DNA from: Bacillus sp. SJS
GTDB taxonomy: Bacteria > Bacillota > Bacilli > Bacillales > Bacillaceae
Direction: 5' to 3'
DNA length: 64,000 nucleotides
Assembly: GCF_000732485.2 (NCBI RefSeq)
Contig: NZ_JAQV02000022.1
Location: 175,658 to 239,657 of the forward strand
Part shown: positions 44,532 through 55,435 of the stretch, one piece after another
Layout: each line of letters opens with the position of its first letter
How positions within the stretch are numbered: position 1 is the first letter of the stretch
The notes under the pieces: model-generated
Told to the model about the DNA's origin: nothing
The model's database searches: none
Seen by the model: the letters and a program-made list of their open reading frames with translations, nothing else
Program-made: the position numbers and the translations under genes

Positions 44532-46274
44532 TTAACGCATTATCGACGGAAAGAGTATCGTTTTTTTCTTCACGTCGAAAATTCCCCTTGGTGTAATCCG
44601 GACAAATGGGAGATGGGTGGAGGAAAGGAAAAACAGCGTGTAAATCGGATCCTCGAATGCGTATCCTCTCTCCTTAAGAAAGGAATGGAACTCCCGGTAT
44701 TTATCCATCAGCTCAGGCAGCTCTGCTTTGGAAGCCGTCCCGTTCAGTTCAAGCTGAAGTTCATAACGGATGCTGCCATCCTCACAGATGACAATGCCGC
44801 CGCCGATTTCAACCATCTGTTTATAAGCGGCAATCATATCTTCCTTATTTTTGCCGATAAGCAAAATGTCGCCAGTAGCCGAGAAGGAGCTTGCCAGGCC
44901 TTTTACTCCGCCAAATCCTTTCAGTACGGTGTTAATTCTCCAATTTCCATTCCGGTCAATCAAAGCCAGAAATGATTCATCATGGTCAGTGGATAATTCA
45001 TCTGTGGCCAAATCCCGGCTGACGGAATAGGGCTGCATGATGACGCCATTCACCATGTGCAAACCGAGCGGCATGGAAAACTGAAGGTCATCCATCGTCA
45101 GCCCCCACGTCATGCTGAGAGGAGAAAATCCGCAGTCCTTCCACGGCAGCTCCTCCAAATCCTCTTGAACATTTTGACGATTCTTTTTCAGCCATTTCCC
45201 TTTTGCCATGACATGAACCGGATTCGGCTTTGAAGGATCCTCTAAGAAGTTCAATGTTGCAAAACGGCCTGCTGCAGCCGAGCCAAGCATATGTTCAATT
45301 CCATAGTAGCGTGCAATATTGAAGCTTGCCATATGATACGCATCAATTGGATCGACTCCTTCGTTCAGCGCCATCTCTATTAAAGGATTCGTCACCCCGT
45401 TTTGATAAAAAGCCGGGGTTGCCCCGTCTGTCGTTAAAAATAAATGCTCATAGGAGGCGATCGGCAGTTCCTTGATTTCCTTCAGCAGTTTGGGAAGATC
45501 CGGTCTGATTGAAGAGTGTCTGAGTGCAACCGTGTAGCCTGCAAGCAGCCGCGAGTAAACCTCTTTGCCAGTCATTGCTTCATGATCGGCATCTATTCCA
45601 AAGAGCTTCATCTTAGTTAGTGTTTTTTCAGATGCTCCAGGGAAATGCCCTTCCACACGCTTGCGTTTCTTTTTAGCCTCCTGAATCCGGTCAAGCATGA
45701 GGTCATCTCCGGAAAGCAGGCTTGGCCATCCCGTCAGCTCGCCTCCCTGCAAGACGCAATCATGGTCGAGCCATGCGGAAATCCTGTCAGGAGAAAGGAT
45801 GAAATCTTCCTTTTCAACTTCAGATTGAAGATCGAACCGAGCCCACCAAAAATGATGAAAGAGCTCCTCTGAACAGTGTCTCAACAAAGTAAGCGCTTTC
45901 TTTTGATCGTTTTGAAACAGCAGGTTTAAATTGTCGCTAATCAGCGTTGTTGTTCCATATTGAGCCGCATATCGGGCCAATGTCTGGGGATTATATAACT
46001 GAAAAGGATGGGCATGAGGCTCAATATATCCCGGTACAAGATACAGCCCTTCACAATCCATGATTTCGGTCTGGTCTGAATGTTTCGGAAGCTCTTCGCC
46101 TATATAAACAATGCGATCTCCATATATCCAAACGTTTCCATGGATCCATTGCTTCAAGTATGAGTTTAAAATGACCGCATTCTTCAAGAGGATTGTCGGC
46201 GCCATTTCCTGGTCAAGTACTTGGATTTGTTCGCGAATCTGGTCATTTTTCCAAACGGCACGGTGTTCCGGCAT
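44532..46274 (-). CDS. Adenine deaminase-like amidohydrolase (YerA type)
   Basis: A 580-residue amidohydrolase. The metal-binding motif is VPGYIEPHAHPFQLYNP rather than the HIESS of classical adenine deaminases, followed by VEGHFPGAS with the third His and FLTTDGATP with the catalytic Asp. In B. subtilis the orthologue YerA lies next to yerC near the pur operon and is annotated as an adenine-deaminase-like protein; activity on adenine is not certain. The start has GAAGGAGGATTC before it. The upstream region has a cre-like sequence (46302-46315). Confidence 0.85.
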   Translation of the reverse strand: MPEHRAVWKNDQIREQIQVLDQEMAPTILLKNAVILNSYLKQWIHGNVWIYGDRIVYIGEELPKHSDQTEIMDCEGLYLVPGYIEPHAHPFQLYNPQTLARYAAQYGTTTLISDNLNLLFQNDQKKALTLLRHCSEELFHHFWWARFDLQSEVEKEDFILSPDRISAWLDHDCVLQGGELTGWPSLLSGDDLMLDRIQEAKKKRKRVEGHFPGASEKTLTKMKLFGIDADHEAMTGKEVYSRLLAGYTVALRHSSIRPDLPKLLKEIKELPIASYEHLFLTTDGATPAFYQNGVTNPLIEMALNEGVDPIDAYHMASFNIARYYGIEHMLGSAAAGRFATLNFLEDPSKPNPVHVMAKGKWLKKNRQNVQEDLEELPWKDCGFSPLSMTWGLTMDDLQFSMPLGLHMVNGVIMQPYSVSRDLATDELSTDHDESFLALIDRNGNWRINTVLKGFGGVKGLASSFSATGDILLIGKNKEDMIAAYKQMVEIGGGIVICEDGSIRYELQLELNGTASKAELPELMDKYREFHSFLKERGYAFEDPIYTLFFLSSTHLPFVRITPRGIFDVKKKTILFPSIMR

Positions 46275-46301
46275 CGAAGAATCCTCCTTCTGAAATCATT
46301 A

Positions 46302-46315
46302 GGCAAACGCTTTCA
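46302..46315 (-). promoter_or_regulatory. Possible cre (CcpA) site before the YerA-like gene
   Basis: TGAAAGCGTTTGCC on the minus strand matches the cre core TGNAARCGNWWWCA at all but two positions. It lies about 30-40 bases before the start codon, consistent with a catabolite roadblock, but evidence is weak. Confidence 0.3.
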
Positions 46316-46429
46316 CAAAAGTGCAGTTTGCGTCCTTAATTTTCCTTTTCATGTTATCACAATTAATACGTTAATGCATAAAAGAACAAAATAATTTGAA
46401 AACTTTTCACAATTTAAGGAGGTCTTCCC

Positions 46430-46681
46430 ATGATTAAACCTAATATCGGCATTGTGAATGCCCTGATTCGCATTACGGCCGGATTAACATTAGTTGCTGT
46501 TGCTTCTGCCAAATATTCAAAAAAACCATGGAGAGAGTCACTCATTCTTCTGATCATTCTTGGAGCTATGAAAGTTGGAGAAGGAATTCTGCGCTTCTGC
46601 CCGCTGACGCTTATGTATGATCAGGCGAAAGAAACGAATCAGGATGATGAGCACAGCGGTGAAACCTATAATCCTTCTTGA
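46430..46681 (+). CDS. DUF2892 small membrane protein
   Basis: An 83-residue protein starting MIKPNIGIVNALIRITAGLT, with two hydrophobic helices and RFCPLTLMYD in the middle, the signature of DUF2892 (YgaP transmembrane domain). Such proteins are often near rhodanese genes, but none is seen here. ATG 46430 follows TAAGGAGGTCTT, a perfect ribosome site. The role is unknown. Confidence 0.85.
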   Translation: MIKPNIGIVNALIRITAGLTLVAVASAKYSKKPWRESLILLIILGAMKVGEGILRFCPLTLMYDQAKETNQDDEHSGETYNPS

Positions 46682-46697
46682 GATCGTAACATTTGCA

Positions 46698-46975
46698 AGC
46701 GGGTCAGTCCCGTTTTACTTTAAAGCAAATGGGGACGGAGACCAAACACCGGGAAGCCTTTAGTTGCAATGTGTTCCAGCGCCGGTGCCGGAGCTTTACT
46801 TCTTTATTAGAGTGCGGGACTGACCCGGTGCCAGTCCTGCACTGCTTTAACGGAGAAGGGGACTAAGACGAATAGCCGCGGGCCTTTGAGCGGCAAAGCC
46901 TCTCGGTAACCGGTGCCCAAGCTTTATTCTTTTATCACACCAGGGGACAGACCCCTCAAAATGAGGTGATGTATT
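46698..46975. repeat. Tandem dimer of the ~127-bp dispersed repeat, locus 3
   Basis: The landmark GGTGCC(G/C)(G/A)AGCTTT occurs at 46784 and 46912, period 128, with GCGGGACTGACCCGGTGCCA between them. It is in the same orientation as the 37.4-kb locus and more diverged. No gene is present. Confidence 0.75.
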
Positions 46976-46991
46976 GGGGTTTCTTGAATAC

Positions 46992-47084
46992 ATGAGAGAC
47001 ATGATTTTTGTTTACGCTTCTCTGATCGGCGGAATTGTGGCGCTGGCGTTTGTTTTTGTAAGAAGGAAAAGACGGGTTAGATAG
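46992..47084 (+). CDS. Possible 30-aa single-span membrane peptide
   Basis: An ATG-initiated frame that starts [20 protein letters not shown] and then ends [10 protein letters not shown], one transmembrane helix with a strongly basic end. A terminator follows directly (47087-47115). The only ribosome-site-like sequence, TGGGGTTT, is 13 or more bases upstream, so translation is uncertain. It may be a small membrane peptide or the remnant of a larger gene. Confidence 0.35.
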   Translation: MRDMIFVYASLIGGIVALAFVFVRRKRRVR

Positions 47085-47086
47085 AT

Positions 47087-47118
47087 GAACGTCCTGTTTG
47101 CGGGACGTTCTTTATTTT
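47087..47118 (+). terminator. Terminator before the PAS-chemoreceptor gene
   Basis: GAACGTCC (47087-47094) pairs with GGACGTTC (47103-47110), followed by TTTATTTT. Confidence 0.8.
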
Positions 47119-47182
47119 ACTAAAGAATTCGCTTTATGGTCCGATATACCTAATATATACGTGGGATTTGGAGGACAATCGA

Positions 47183-47986
47183 ATGACAATTACTCAGGTC
47201 TTAAGTACAGATGCCGTTTTAAAAGCGCTGGAAACACATTTGGCTATGATTGAATTCAATTTGAACAAAGAAGTCATCTGGGTAAACGGGAATTTTTCTT
47301 CAGCGATGGGCTACCGGCCCGAAGAAATGACCGGGATGAAGCACCAGGAGTTTTGCACAGAAGCATTTCAGAATAGCGAGGAATACGAGGCCCTGTGGTC
47401 AAATTTGAAAAAAGGGCTGAAGTTTCAGGAGAAAATATTGCGCGTGAGCAAAAACGGTAGTCTGCTTTGGTTTGAGGCAACCTATATTCCCGTGGCAGAT
47501 GAAACCGGAGAAGTAACAGCCGTTTTAAAAATTGCTACCAATATAACGGATCATGAAAGCAGAACGCATACCATTATATCCGACCTGAAAAGCATGCCTG
47601 AAGAATTAGCGGATCTGGTCGTTGCCAATACAAAGGAAAGCATTCAGGCAGTCCAGGCCCTGCAAAACCAAACCGATTTGATTAGCCAGACCTCCAAAAC
47701 CATCAGTCATATTTCATCACAGACCAATATGGTCGCCTTAAATGCGGCAATTGAAGCAGCACGGGTTGGCGAGCAAGGAAAAGGCTTTAAAGTGGTCGCA
47801 GATGAAATCCGCAGATTATCAACGAACGTTGACGAAGCAATTGATAAAGTTAACTCCAACGTGGAGAACATCACAAAAGAAGCGCAAAAAGTCAGCAGCA
47901 TCACAAACAGCCTCCAAACCATCATCAAAGAGACTCAAATAAAATTTTCCGCTACGATTACTGAATTTGAAGAAACGGCCAAATAA
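47183..47986 (+). CDS. Soluble PAS-domain methyl-accepting chemotaxis-like protein
   Basis: A 267-residue protein with no membrane helix. The PAS domain is at about 15-130 ([51 protein letters not shown] end), and then a short chemoreceptor signalling hairpin carries the CheA/CheW tip [20 protein letters not shown] followed by [13 protein letters not shown]. No HAMP and no clear methylation helices. It probably senses a redox or small-molecule signal in the cytoplasm and feeds the chemotaxis kinase. ATG 47183 is correctly spaced from GGAGG; the upstream TTG at 47168 overlaps that site. Confidence 0.88.
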   Translation: MTITQVLSTDAVLKALETHLAMIEFNLNKEVIWVNGNFSSAMGYRPEEMTGMKHQEFCTEAFQNSEEYEALWSNLKKGLKFQEKILRVSKNGSLLWFEATYIPVADETGEVTAVLKIATNITDHESRTHTIISDLKSMPEELADLVVANTKESIQAVQALQNQTDLISQTSKTISHISSQTNMVALNAAIEAARVGEQGKGFKVVADEIRRLSTNVDEAIDKVNSNVENITKEAQKVSSITNSLQTIIKETQIKFSATITEFEETAK

Positions 47987-48351
47987 AAATCCTTTTTTCC
48001 AAACTGCTTTTTGAGGGTCAACGCTGACGGTTTTATAGCAGCCTTGTCCCTTATTCGTTTCTATCATTTCTCAGCTTTGTATTTGGGTACTCTGCCAGAA
48101 ACAAATTAAAAGCATGATCATAGTCTCTATTTTTTAGCAGCATATTGAAAATTCCACATCTTTTCTCTCCCTTTAATATCTCCAAAAACCTTAAAATCAC
48201 AGAAAACCCCTTTAAATCTATTAATTATGACAGGTAAATAACATCCTTTACAGATCATAGCCCCTTCCTCCCAACCCCTGAAATATACTGATCTTTATAT
48301 GAACCTCCTCCGTATGCTTGGTGATTCTAAATTTTAAGGAGGAGATTTTGA
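47987..48351 (+). other. Intergenic region before the secreted acidic protein
   Basis: No gene was found. It contains a TATACT (48284-48289) that may be a -10 and, in the expected leader, CTCCTCC (48305-48311), fully complementary to the GGAGGAG ribosome site at 48338-48344. Confidence 0.5.
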
Positions 48352-48771
48352 ATGTTTAAAACCATCGCAACATCAGGATTAGCCCTTTCACTCGCTTTGG
48401 GAGCAGCAGGCGGAGCCGCATCTGCACAAGAGAAATCAACAGACTTGGATTTAGAAACGGTGCTGGATGCGAAGTATGAGTCCAAACAGTCCTTTTCTTA
48501 CAATGAATTCAGCAAATGGGCTGAAGAAAATGACTGGCAAGCCGGTGATTTGGAAAAATGGGCCGATGAAAAAGGCATGAGCGAAGATGAAATGCAGGAC
48601 TGGATGGAAAGCATGGGCTGGAGCTATGAGCAAAGCCAGGAGCTTGATTTAAATGTTGGGGCCAGCTTATCGTTAAGCAGTATTTTAAATGACGAGGATG
48701 AAGGCAGCAGTGATAACGAAGACGAAGATGATGATGGTCTGCTTGGCGGTTTGCTAGGCAACATCCTATAA
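48352..48771 (+). CDS. Small secreted acidic protein
   Basis: A 139-residue protein with a signal peptide (MFKTIATSGLALSLALGAAG, cleavage near ASA-QE). The mature part has three similar Trp-containing segments, SKWAEENDW, EKWADEKGM and QDWMESMGW, spaced 14-16 residues, and a very acidic tail (DEDEGSSDNEDEDDDG) ending GLLGGLLGNIL. No known family was recognised. A strong AAGGAGGAG ribosome site may be hidden by an upstream CTCCTCC, and a strong terminator follows, so it is probably an abundant, regulated secreted protein. Confidence 0.8.
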   Translation: MFKTIATSGLALSLALGAAGGAASAQEKSTDLDLETVLDAKYESKQSFSYNEFSKWAEENDWQAGDLEKWADEKGMSEDEMQDWMESMGWSYEQSQELDLNVGASLSLSSILNDEDEGSSDNEDEDDDGLLGGLLGNIL

Positions 48772-48776
48772 AAAAT

Positions 48777-48812
48777 GAGGACAAGCCTCCGCATGTGCGG
48801 AGGCTTGTTTTA
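48777..48812. terminator. Terminator between the acidic protein and the YfiT-like gene
   Basis: ACAAGCCTCCGCA (48781-48793) is complementary to TGCGGAGGCTTGT (48796-48808), flanked by A and T runs; it serves both convergent genes. Confidence 0.9.
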
Positions 48813-49313
48813 TATGGTGCTCTTAATATGTGCAAGGTGATGCCTTCCATGCCAGGCATACAGACCAATGTTTCTCCCGAGTGATACCTCGCCGGAGTCT
48901 GGATGTACGAAAACCCGTTTTCGATCAGAATGAGTCAGGCTTCGCAGCACATCCACCAGCCGGATATGAAGGGCTTCAATCAGCTGAAGCGAAGGCTCAA
49001 CAGGCAAACTTGAGTCCGAAAGCCTGGCCCATGCGCCTTCATTGTATGGTTTGATGAGCGGCCGTTCTTCTGTCATGGCAAGCTTAAATCGGATAAACGC
49101 ATTCATATGGCTGTCAGCCAGATGGTGGACGACTTGGCGTACAGTCCATCCGCCGGGACGGTATGGGGTATCCAGCTGCTGTTCCGTAAGGTGGCCTGCC
49201 GCTTGGCGCAGCTGCTGAGGCAGTTCTTCAATTTGAGTGATCCATTTCTCCACCTGTTCGTTTGAAATGTTCCCTTCATGCTGGAAGGTTCCTATCGGGT
49301 ACTTTTCGTCCAT
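48810..49313 (-). CDS. DinB/YfiT-family thiol transferase-like protein
   Basis: A 167-residue four-helix protein: MDEKYPIGTFQHEGNISNEQ, GGWTVRQVVHHLADSHMNAF with the first metal-binding His residues, and LYAWHGRHHLAHIKS with two more. This is the YfiT/BstA branch of the DinB superfamily, whose members are metal-dependent and include putative bacillithiol S-transferases. Substrate unknown. Strong AGGAGGAATGAG ribosome site. It lies between the acidic secreted protein and the end of the pur operon. Confidence 0.9.
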   Translation of the reverse strand: MDEKYPIGTFQHEGNISNEQVEKWITQIEELPQQLRQAAGHLTEQQLDTPYRPGGWTVRQVVHHLADSHMNAFIRFKLAMTEERPLIKPYNEGAWARLSDSSLPVEPSLQLIEALHIRLVDVLRSLTHSDRKRVFVHPDSGEVSLGRNIGLYAWHGRHHLAHIKSTI

Positions 49314-49388
49314 GGCTCATTCCTCCTTCCTTATATTTTATTGGATATGGGTTCTTTTTAGTATGGCTTGTTTTGTAAGGGGAGGGCG

Positions 49389-49519
49389 TTATCGAATTCT
49401 CCCGAATAATCGATATTCTCCTATTTTCGCCTATAAAAATAAAAAATCGTCGATATCCTATAAAAATCGTCGATATATTGATATTTTCGCCGATATATCC
49501 TTTTTTTCGCCGATATCGG
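49389..49519 (-). repeat. Iterated TATCGNCGA element, copy downstream of purD
   Basis: Four copies of TCGYCGATAT plus related ATCGATA and TCGCCTAT motifs within about 130 bases. On the minus strand it ends TCGGGAGAATTCGATAA, matching TCGGGAGGGTTCGACAA at 63620-63636 in the inverted copy upstream of the operon. The stretch is AT-rich and has no ribosome site. Confidence 0.7.
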
Positions 49520-49527
49520 AGCAGCAT

Positions 49528-50835
<1,308 letters not shown>

Positions 50836-52374
50836 TTAATGCTTGAAATGGCGAATGCCTGTGAATACCATTGTGATGCCATGCTCATCTGCAGCGCGAA
50901 TGGAATCTTCGTCTTTGATGGAGCCTCCCGGCTGAATGATGGCCGTGACGCCGGCTTTTGCTGCGGCTTCCACTGTATCTCCCATTGGGAAAAATGCGTC
51001 GGATCCCATTGCGCTTCCTCCTGCTTTTGCTCCGGCTTGTTCAATCGCAATTTTTGCAGAGCCGACTCGGTTCATCTGTCCTGCTCCGATTCCAATTGTC
51101 ATTTCATCCTTCGCTAAAACAATCGCGTTGGATTTCACATGCTTGACCACTTGCCAGGCAAGTTTCAAATCCTTCCACTCCTGTTCCGTCGGCTCACGCT
51201 TTGTTGGAATGGAAACTTCCGCATCATCAATTGTCAGCGTATCCTCGTCCTGGACCAGCATACCGCCTGCAACGGACACAAGCTGCTTGGCTGCTGCTCC
51301 TTTTTCCTCCTGTTCAATCGTCAAGAGTCGGAGGTTCTTTTTGGACGTCAAAATTTCCAATGCCTCCTCTGAAAAGGAAGGCGCAATAATAATCTCAAGG
51401 AAAATTTCATGCAGTTTCTCAGCTGTTGCCGCATTCACTTCTCTGTTCAACGCGATGATTCCGCCGAAAATAGAGGTGGGATCTGCTTCAAAAGCACGCT
51501 GATAGGCTTGTTCAATGCTATCGGCTGTTCCGACTCCGCATGGATTCATATGCTTAACGGCCACAGCTGCCGGCGCTGCGAATTCACGGACAATTTGAAG
51601 GGCAGCGTCTGCATCTTTAATATTGTTATAGGAAAGCTCTTTGCCGTGAAGCTGCTTCGCTTCCGCAATGGATGCCTTCCGTTTAAGAGGCGTTTGATAG
51701 AATACAGCCTGCTGATGCGGGTTTTCTCCGTAGCGCAAATCCTGTTTCTTTTCATATGTAACGGTCATCGTTTCAGGATTTTCTTCTCCTGTAATGGATG
51801 TCATGTATTCTGCAATCAGAGCATCATAGGCAGCTGTGTGTCTGAATACTTTCGCAGCAAGCCTGCGTCTGAATTCAAGATTTGTGTCTCCGTCTTTTTC
51901 AATTTGATCCAGAACGGAATTATAATCAGCAGGATCAACAATCACCGTAACATCCCCGTGATTTTTAGCCGATGCACGAAGCATGCCGGGGCCGCCGATA
52001 TCGATATTTTCAACTGCTTCATCGAATGTGAAATCCGGTTTGGAAATCGTTTCTTTGAACGGATATAGATTCACGACAACTAAGTCGATTGGCTGAATGC
52101 CGTTCTCTTTCAGCTGATTCATATGACTCTCGTTGTCTCTTACGGCAAGAAGTCCGCCGTGAATGGCCGGATGAAGAGTTTTGACGCGGCCATCCATGAT
52201 TTCAGGGAAGCCTGTTACCTCGGAGATACCGATTGTCTTTACTCCCGCATCCTGAAGCATTTTTTTCGTACCGCCGGTTGAGATCACTTCAATCCCAAGT
52301 TCACCAAGGCGCTTCGCGAACGGAACAAGATTTTCTTTATTGGATACGCTGATCAGTGCTCGTTTAATCGTCAT
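50836..52374 (-). CDS. purH: Bifunctional AICAR formyltransferase/IMP cyclohydrolase
   Basis: A 512-residue bifunctional enzyme for the last two steps to IMP. The N-terminal cyclohydrolase domain is MGS-like ([54 protein letters not shown]), and the C-terminal transferase domain has [16 protein letters not shown] with the KH and PCG active-site residues and [20 protein letters not shown]. It overlaps purN by 4 bases. Confidence 0.97.
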   Translation of the reverse strand: MTIKRALISVSNKENLVPFAKRLGELGIEVISTGGTKKMLQDAGVKTIGISEVTGFPEIMDGRVKTLHPAIHGGLLAVRDNESHMNQLKENGIQPIDLVVVNLYPFKETISKPDFTFDEAVENIDIGGPGMLRASAKNHGDVTVIVDPADYNSVLDQIEKDGDTNLEFRRRLAAKVFRHTAAYDALIAEYMTSITGEENPETMTVTYEKKQDLRYGENPHQQAVFYQTPLKRKASIAEAKQLHGKELSYNNIKDADAALQIVREFAAPAAVAVKHMNPCGVGTADSIEQAYQRAFEADPTSIFGGIIALNREVNAATAEKLHEIFLEIIIAPSFSEEALEILTSKKNLRLLTIEQEEKGAAAKQLVSVAGGMLVQDEDTLTIDDAEVSIPTKREPTEQEWKDLKLAWQVVKHVKSNAIVLAKDEMTIGIGAGQMNRVGSAKIAIEQAGAKAGGSAMGSDAFFPMGDTVEAAAKAGVTAIIQPGGSIKDEDSIRAADEHGITMVFTGIRHFKH

Positions 52375-52958
52375 GATTGCTTCACCTCTGTCTTGATTTT
52401 CAGTACATGCTGAAGGACGGCGGGAAAAAAAGCGTGCTCCGCCTTGTGAATATTTATTTTTAGCTGTTCAAGAGATTCTGGAATAGCGACTCTCATCTGG
52501 TCGATGATCGGACCTGTGTCCATTCCTTCATCCACATAATGAATTGTAATGCCGGTTTCCGTGTCTCCTGATTCGAAGGCGCGTTCGATTGCATCCTTCC
52601 CTGGAAATTTCGGAAGCAGCGAGGGATGGAGATTCATAATCTTGGTTGGAAAAGCATCAAGGAGAACAGGCCCGATCAGACGCATATAGCCTGCCAGGAT
52701 GAGCCACTCGGTCCCGTTCTTCTCAAGGTTTGCAAGAATTTCAGCTTCATAGGCGGCTTTGTTTTCAAATGATTTTGGTGATAGCTCCAGGACCGGAACA
52801 CCTGCTAATCTTGCTTTTTCCGTTACAGGGGCACCAGGCTTATCGCAGACGAGAAGGACAATTTCCGCATCGAGCTCCCCGTTCTTCGTTTTTTCTGAAA
52901 TGGCTTGAAAATTACTGCCGCTTCCTGATGCGAAAACGGCGATTTTTGATTTTTTCAT
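52371..52958 (-). CDS. purN: Phosphoribosylglycinamide formyltransferase
   Basis: A 195-residue enzyme transferring formyl from 10-formyl-THF to GAR. The N-terminal phosphate loop [13 protein letters not shown], the catalytic Asn and His ([14 protein letters not shown]) and Asp ([12 protein letters not shown]) are all present. Overlaps of 4 bases on both sides (purM, purH) imply translational coupling. Confidence 0.97.
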   Translation of the reverse strand: MKKSKIAVFASGSGSNFQAISEKTKNGELDAEIVLLVCDKPGAPVTEKARLAGVPVLELSPKSFENKAAYEAEILANLEKNGTEWLILAGYMRLIGPVLLDAFPTKIMNLHPSLLPKFPGKDAIERAFESGDTETGITIHYVDEGMDTGPIIDQMRVAIPESLEQLKINIHKAEHAFFPAVLQHVLKIKTEVKQS

Positions 52959-53992
52959 AGTGCAGCACCGCCGAATTCGACCCCGGAACCTTCTTTCACC
53001 CGTCCGATAATAAAGGCTTTTTCGCCATGCTCCTCAAGAATTCCAATCGCATCATGAATTCGTTCCGGACTGACGGCAAGGACAAAGCCGATGCCCATAT
53101 TGAAAATGTTGAACATTTCTTCCCGGTTTAGGCTTCCTTTTTCTTCAAGAAGGTCAAAAATCTTCGGAATCGGCCATGAACCATAGTCAATTTCTGCGCC
53201 CAGTCCCTCCGGCAGCATCCTCGGAATGTTTTCAACAAAACCGCCGCCGGTAATATGCGCCATCCCATCCACTTTTACATTCTTCAGCACTTTTATAACA
53301 GGTTTTACATAAATTCTTGTTGGTGTTAAAAGCTCCTCGCCGAGCGGGTTTTGCAATGGCTCAACTGTTTGGTTCAGCTGGAGTCCGCTGTCTTCGAGGA
53401 GAATTTTCCGGACAAGTGAAAAGCCGTTGCTGTGAAGACCGCTTGAGGTGAGTCCAATCAGCACATGACCCGGTTTAATCCCTGCCCCGGTCACAAGCTC
53501 ATCCTTTTCTGCTCCGCCAACGCTGAAGCCGGCAACATCGTATTCACCCTCATTGTAAAGGCCGGGCATCTCAGCCGTTTCGCCGCCAATCAGCGCACAT
53601 CCTGCTTCCTCGCAGCCGTCGGCAATCCCTTTAACGATTTGCTCAATTTTTTCAGGATCTGCTTTTCCAAGGGCTAAATAATCCAGGAAAAAAAGCGGTT
53701 CCGCACCTTGAGCCAAGATATCGTTCACGCACATCGCCACTGCGTCGATCCCAATTGTATCATGACGATCCGCCATAAAAGCGAGCTTAAGCTTCGTTCC
53801 GACGCCGTCTGTACCCGATACAAGAACCGGCTTCCGGTAATTCAGAGCAGACAGGTCGAAGACACCGCCAAAGCCTCCGAGCAGACCGATGGCACCCTCG
53901 CGTTTCGTACGCTCAACGTGTTTTTTCATTCTGGAAACCGCTTCATAGCCGGCTTCGATGTTCACTCCCGCTTCCTGATAGGCTTTTGACAT
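52955..53992 (-). CDS. purM: Phosphoribosylformylglycinamidine cyclo-ligase
   Basis: A 345-residue AIR synthetase: ATP-dependent ring closure of FGAM. Seen: [70 protein letters not shown] and [16 protein letters not shown]. It starts 12 bases after purF and shares its last 4 bases with purN. Confidence 0.97.
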   Translation of the reverse strand: MSKAYQEAGVNIEAGYEAVSRMKKHVERTKREGAIGLLGGFGGVFDLSALNYRKPVLVSGTDGVGTKLKLAFMADRHDTIGIDAVAMCVNDILAQGAEPLFFLDYLALGKADPEKIEQIVKGIADGCEEAGCALIGGETAEMPGLYNEGEYDVAGFSVGGAEKDELVTGAGIKPGHVLIGLTSSGLHSNGFSLVRKILLEDSGLQLNQTVEPLQNPLGEELLTPTRIYVKPVIKVLKNVKVDGMAHITGGGFVENIPRMLPEGLGAEIDYGSWPIPKIFDLLEEKGSLNREEMFNIFNMGIGFVLAVSPERIHDAIGILEEHGEKAFIIGRVKEGSGVEFGGAAL

Positions 53993-54004
53993 GTCCGTTC
54001 CTCC

Positions 54005-55435
54005 TTATCGTGCACCTGTTTTTACTTCTTTTTCATGAGGGAGCAGCGTGTCGGCATAAATTTCCGTCGGATAGCGGCCGGTAAAGCACGCCATGCACTG
54101 TCCTCTTGTTTCTCCTTCATAAGGGCGGCCAATTCCATCAAGCAAGCCTTCCGGACTGATGAACGCGATGGAATCGGCACCGATTAATTCCCGAATCTCT
54201 TCTGCGTTATGAGAAGACGCAATCAGTTCCTCATGCGTAGAAGTATCAATTCCGTAAAAGCACGGATGCGCAATCGGCGGTGAGCTGATGCGGACGTGAA
54301 CCTCGGTCGCGCCTGCTTCCTTCAGCATTTGCACGATCCGTCTGCTCGTCGTTCCGCGGACGATCGAATCATCGACCATCACGACCCGCTTGCCCTCTAC
54401 AACACCGCGGACGGCAGAAAGCTTCATTTTTACCCCTTGCTCTCTTAAAGATTGGGACGGCTGGATAAATGTCCGGCCGACATACCGGTTTTTAATTAGA
54501 CCAAGCTCATACGGAATACCGGATGCTTCCGCATAGCCGATTGCTGCTGAAATAGAGGAATCAGGCACCCCTGTCACAACGTCTGCTTCCACTGCCGCTT
54601 CCTGGGCCAAACGCTTGCCGAGGTTTTTCCGGGCGGTATGCACGTTGATTCCGTCAATGTTGCTGTCGGGTCTGGAAAAATAAATGTATTCCATGCTGCA
54701 GATTGATCGGTTGCTGTTCATGGAGAACCGTTCGGACTGCAGGCCGTCGTCGTTAATGATAATCAGTTCGCCCGGCTGCACCTCGCGCAGGTAATCTGCT
54801 CCGACAATATCAAAGGCACACGTTTCGGATGCGACCACATATGCATCGCCAAGCAGGCCGATTGACAGAGGGCGGAGGCTGTTCGGATCAAGCGCCACCA
54901 TCATTTCCGTTTCGGTTAAAATAACAAACGCGTAAGCCCCTTTTATCATGGATAAGGCGTTTTTTACTTTATCCTTTAAAGAGAAGTGGCCGCTTCGTTT
55001 AATTAAATGGGCAAGCACTTCCGTATCGGACGTTGTCTGAAAAATACTTCCCTGGCTTTCAAGCTGGTGCTTTAAATGGTTTGCGTTTACCAGATTCCCG
55101 TTATGCGCAAGTGCCAGTCCGCCGTTTTGCGAACGGAACATAAGCGGCTGGACGTTTTCATAGCCGCCCCCTCCCGCTGTTGCATACCGGACGTGGCCGA
55201 TCGCTGCTTTCCCGCTCATTTCTCCAAGCTGGCCTTTGTTGAAAACATCCGTAATCAAGCCAAGACCTTTCTCGCAGTCCATCGTCTTGCCGTCCGTCGT
55301 TACAATGCCCGCGCCCTCCTGGCCGCGGTGCTGAAGGCTGTGCAAGCCGTAGTACGTAATTTGGGCTGAATCAGGATGGCCCCAGATTCCAAAAACGCCG
55401 CATTCCTCGTTTAATCCTTTGATTTCAGCAAGCAT
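54005..55435 (-). CDS. purF: Amidophosphoribosyltransferase
   Basis: A 476-residue enzyme for the first committed step, PRPP to phosphoribosylamine. A short propeptide ([11 protein letters not shown]) precedes the nucleophile Cys in [15 protein letters not shown]. The PRPP loop is [18 protein letters not shown]. Cysteines in [28 protein letters not shown] and [12 protein letters not shown] match the iron-sulfur cluster ligands of the B. subtilis enzyme, which make it oxygen-sensitive. Its start overlaps purL by 25 bases. Confidence 0.97.
   Translation of the reverse strand: MLAEIKGLNEECGVFGIWGHPDSAQITYYGLHSLQHRGQEGAGIVTTDGKTMDCEKGLGLITDVFNKGQLGEMSGKAAIGHVRYATAGGGGYENVQPLMFRSQNGGLALAHNGNLVNANHLKHQLESQGSIFQTTSDTEVLAHLIKRSGHFSLKDKVKNALSMIKGAYAFVILTETEMMVALDPNSLRPLSIGLLGDAYVVASETCAFDIVGADYLREVQPGELIIINDDGLQSERFSMNSNRSICSMEYIYFSRPDSNIDGINVHTARKNLGKRLAQEAAVEADVVTGVPDSSISAAIGYAEASGIPYELGLIKNRYVGRTFIQPSQSLREQGVKMKLSAVRGVVEGKRVVMVDDSIVRGTTSRRIVQMLKEAGATEVHVRISSPPIAHPCFYGIDTSTHEELIASSHNAEEIRELIGADSIAFISPEGLLDGIGRPYEGETRGQCMACFTGRYPTEIYADTLLPHEKEVKTGAR

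Noticed and set aside
47819..48067. 82-codon minus-strand frame at the end of the chemoreceptor gene
   Set aside because: Mostly antisense to the conserved signalling domain and lacks a ribosome site.
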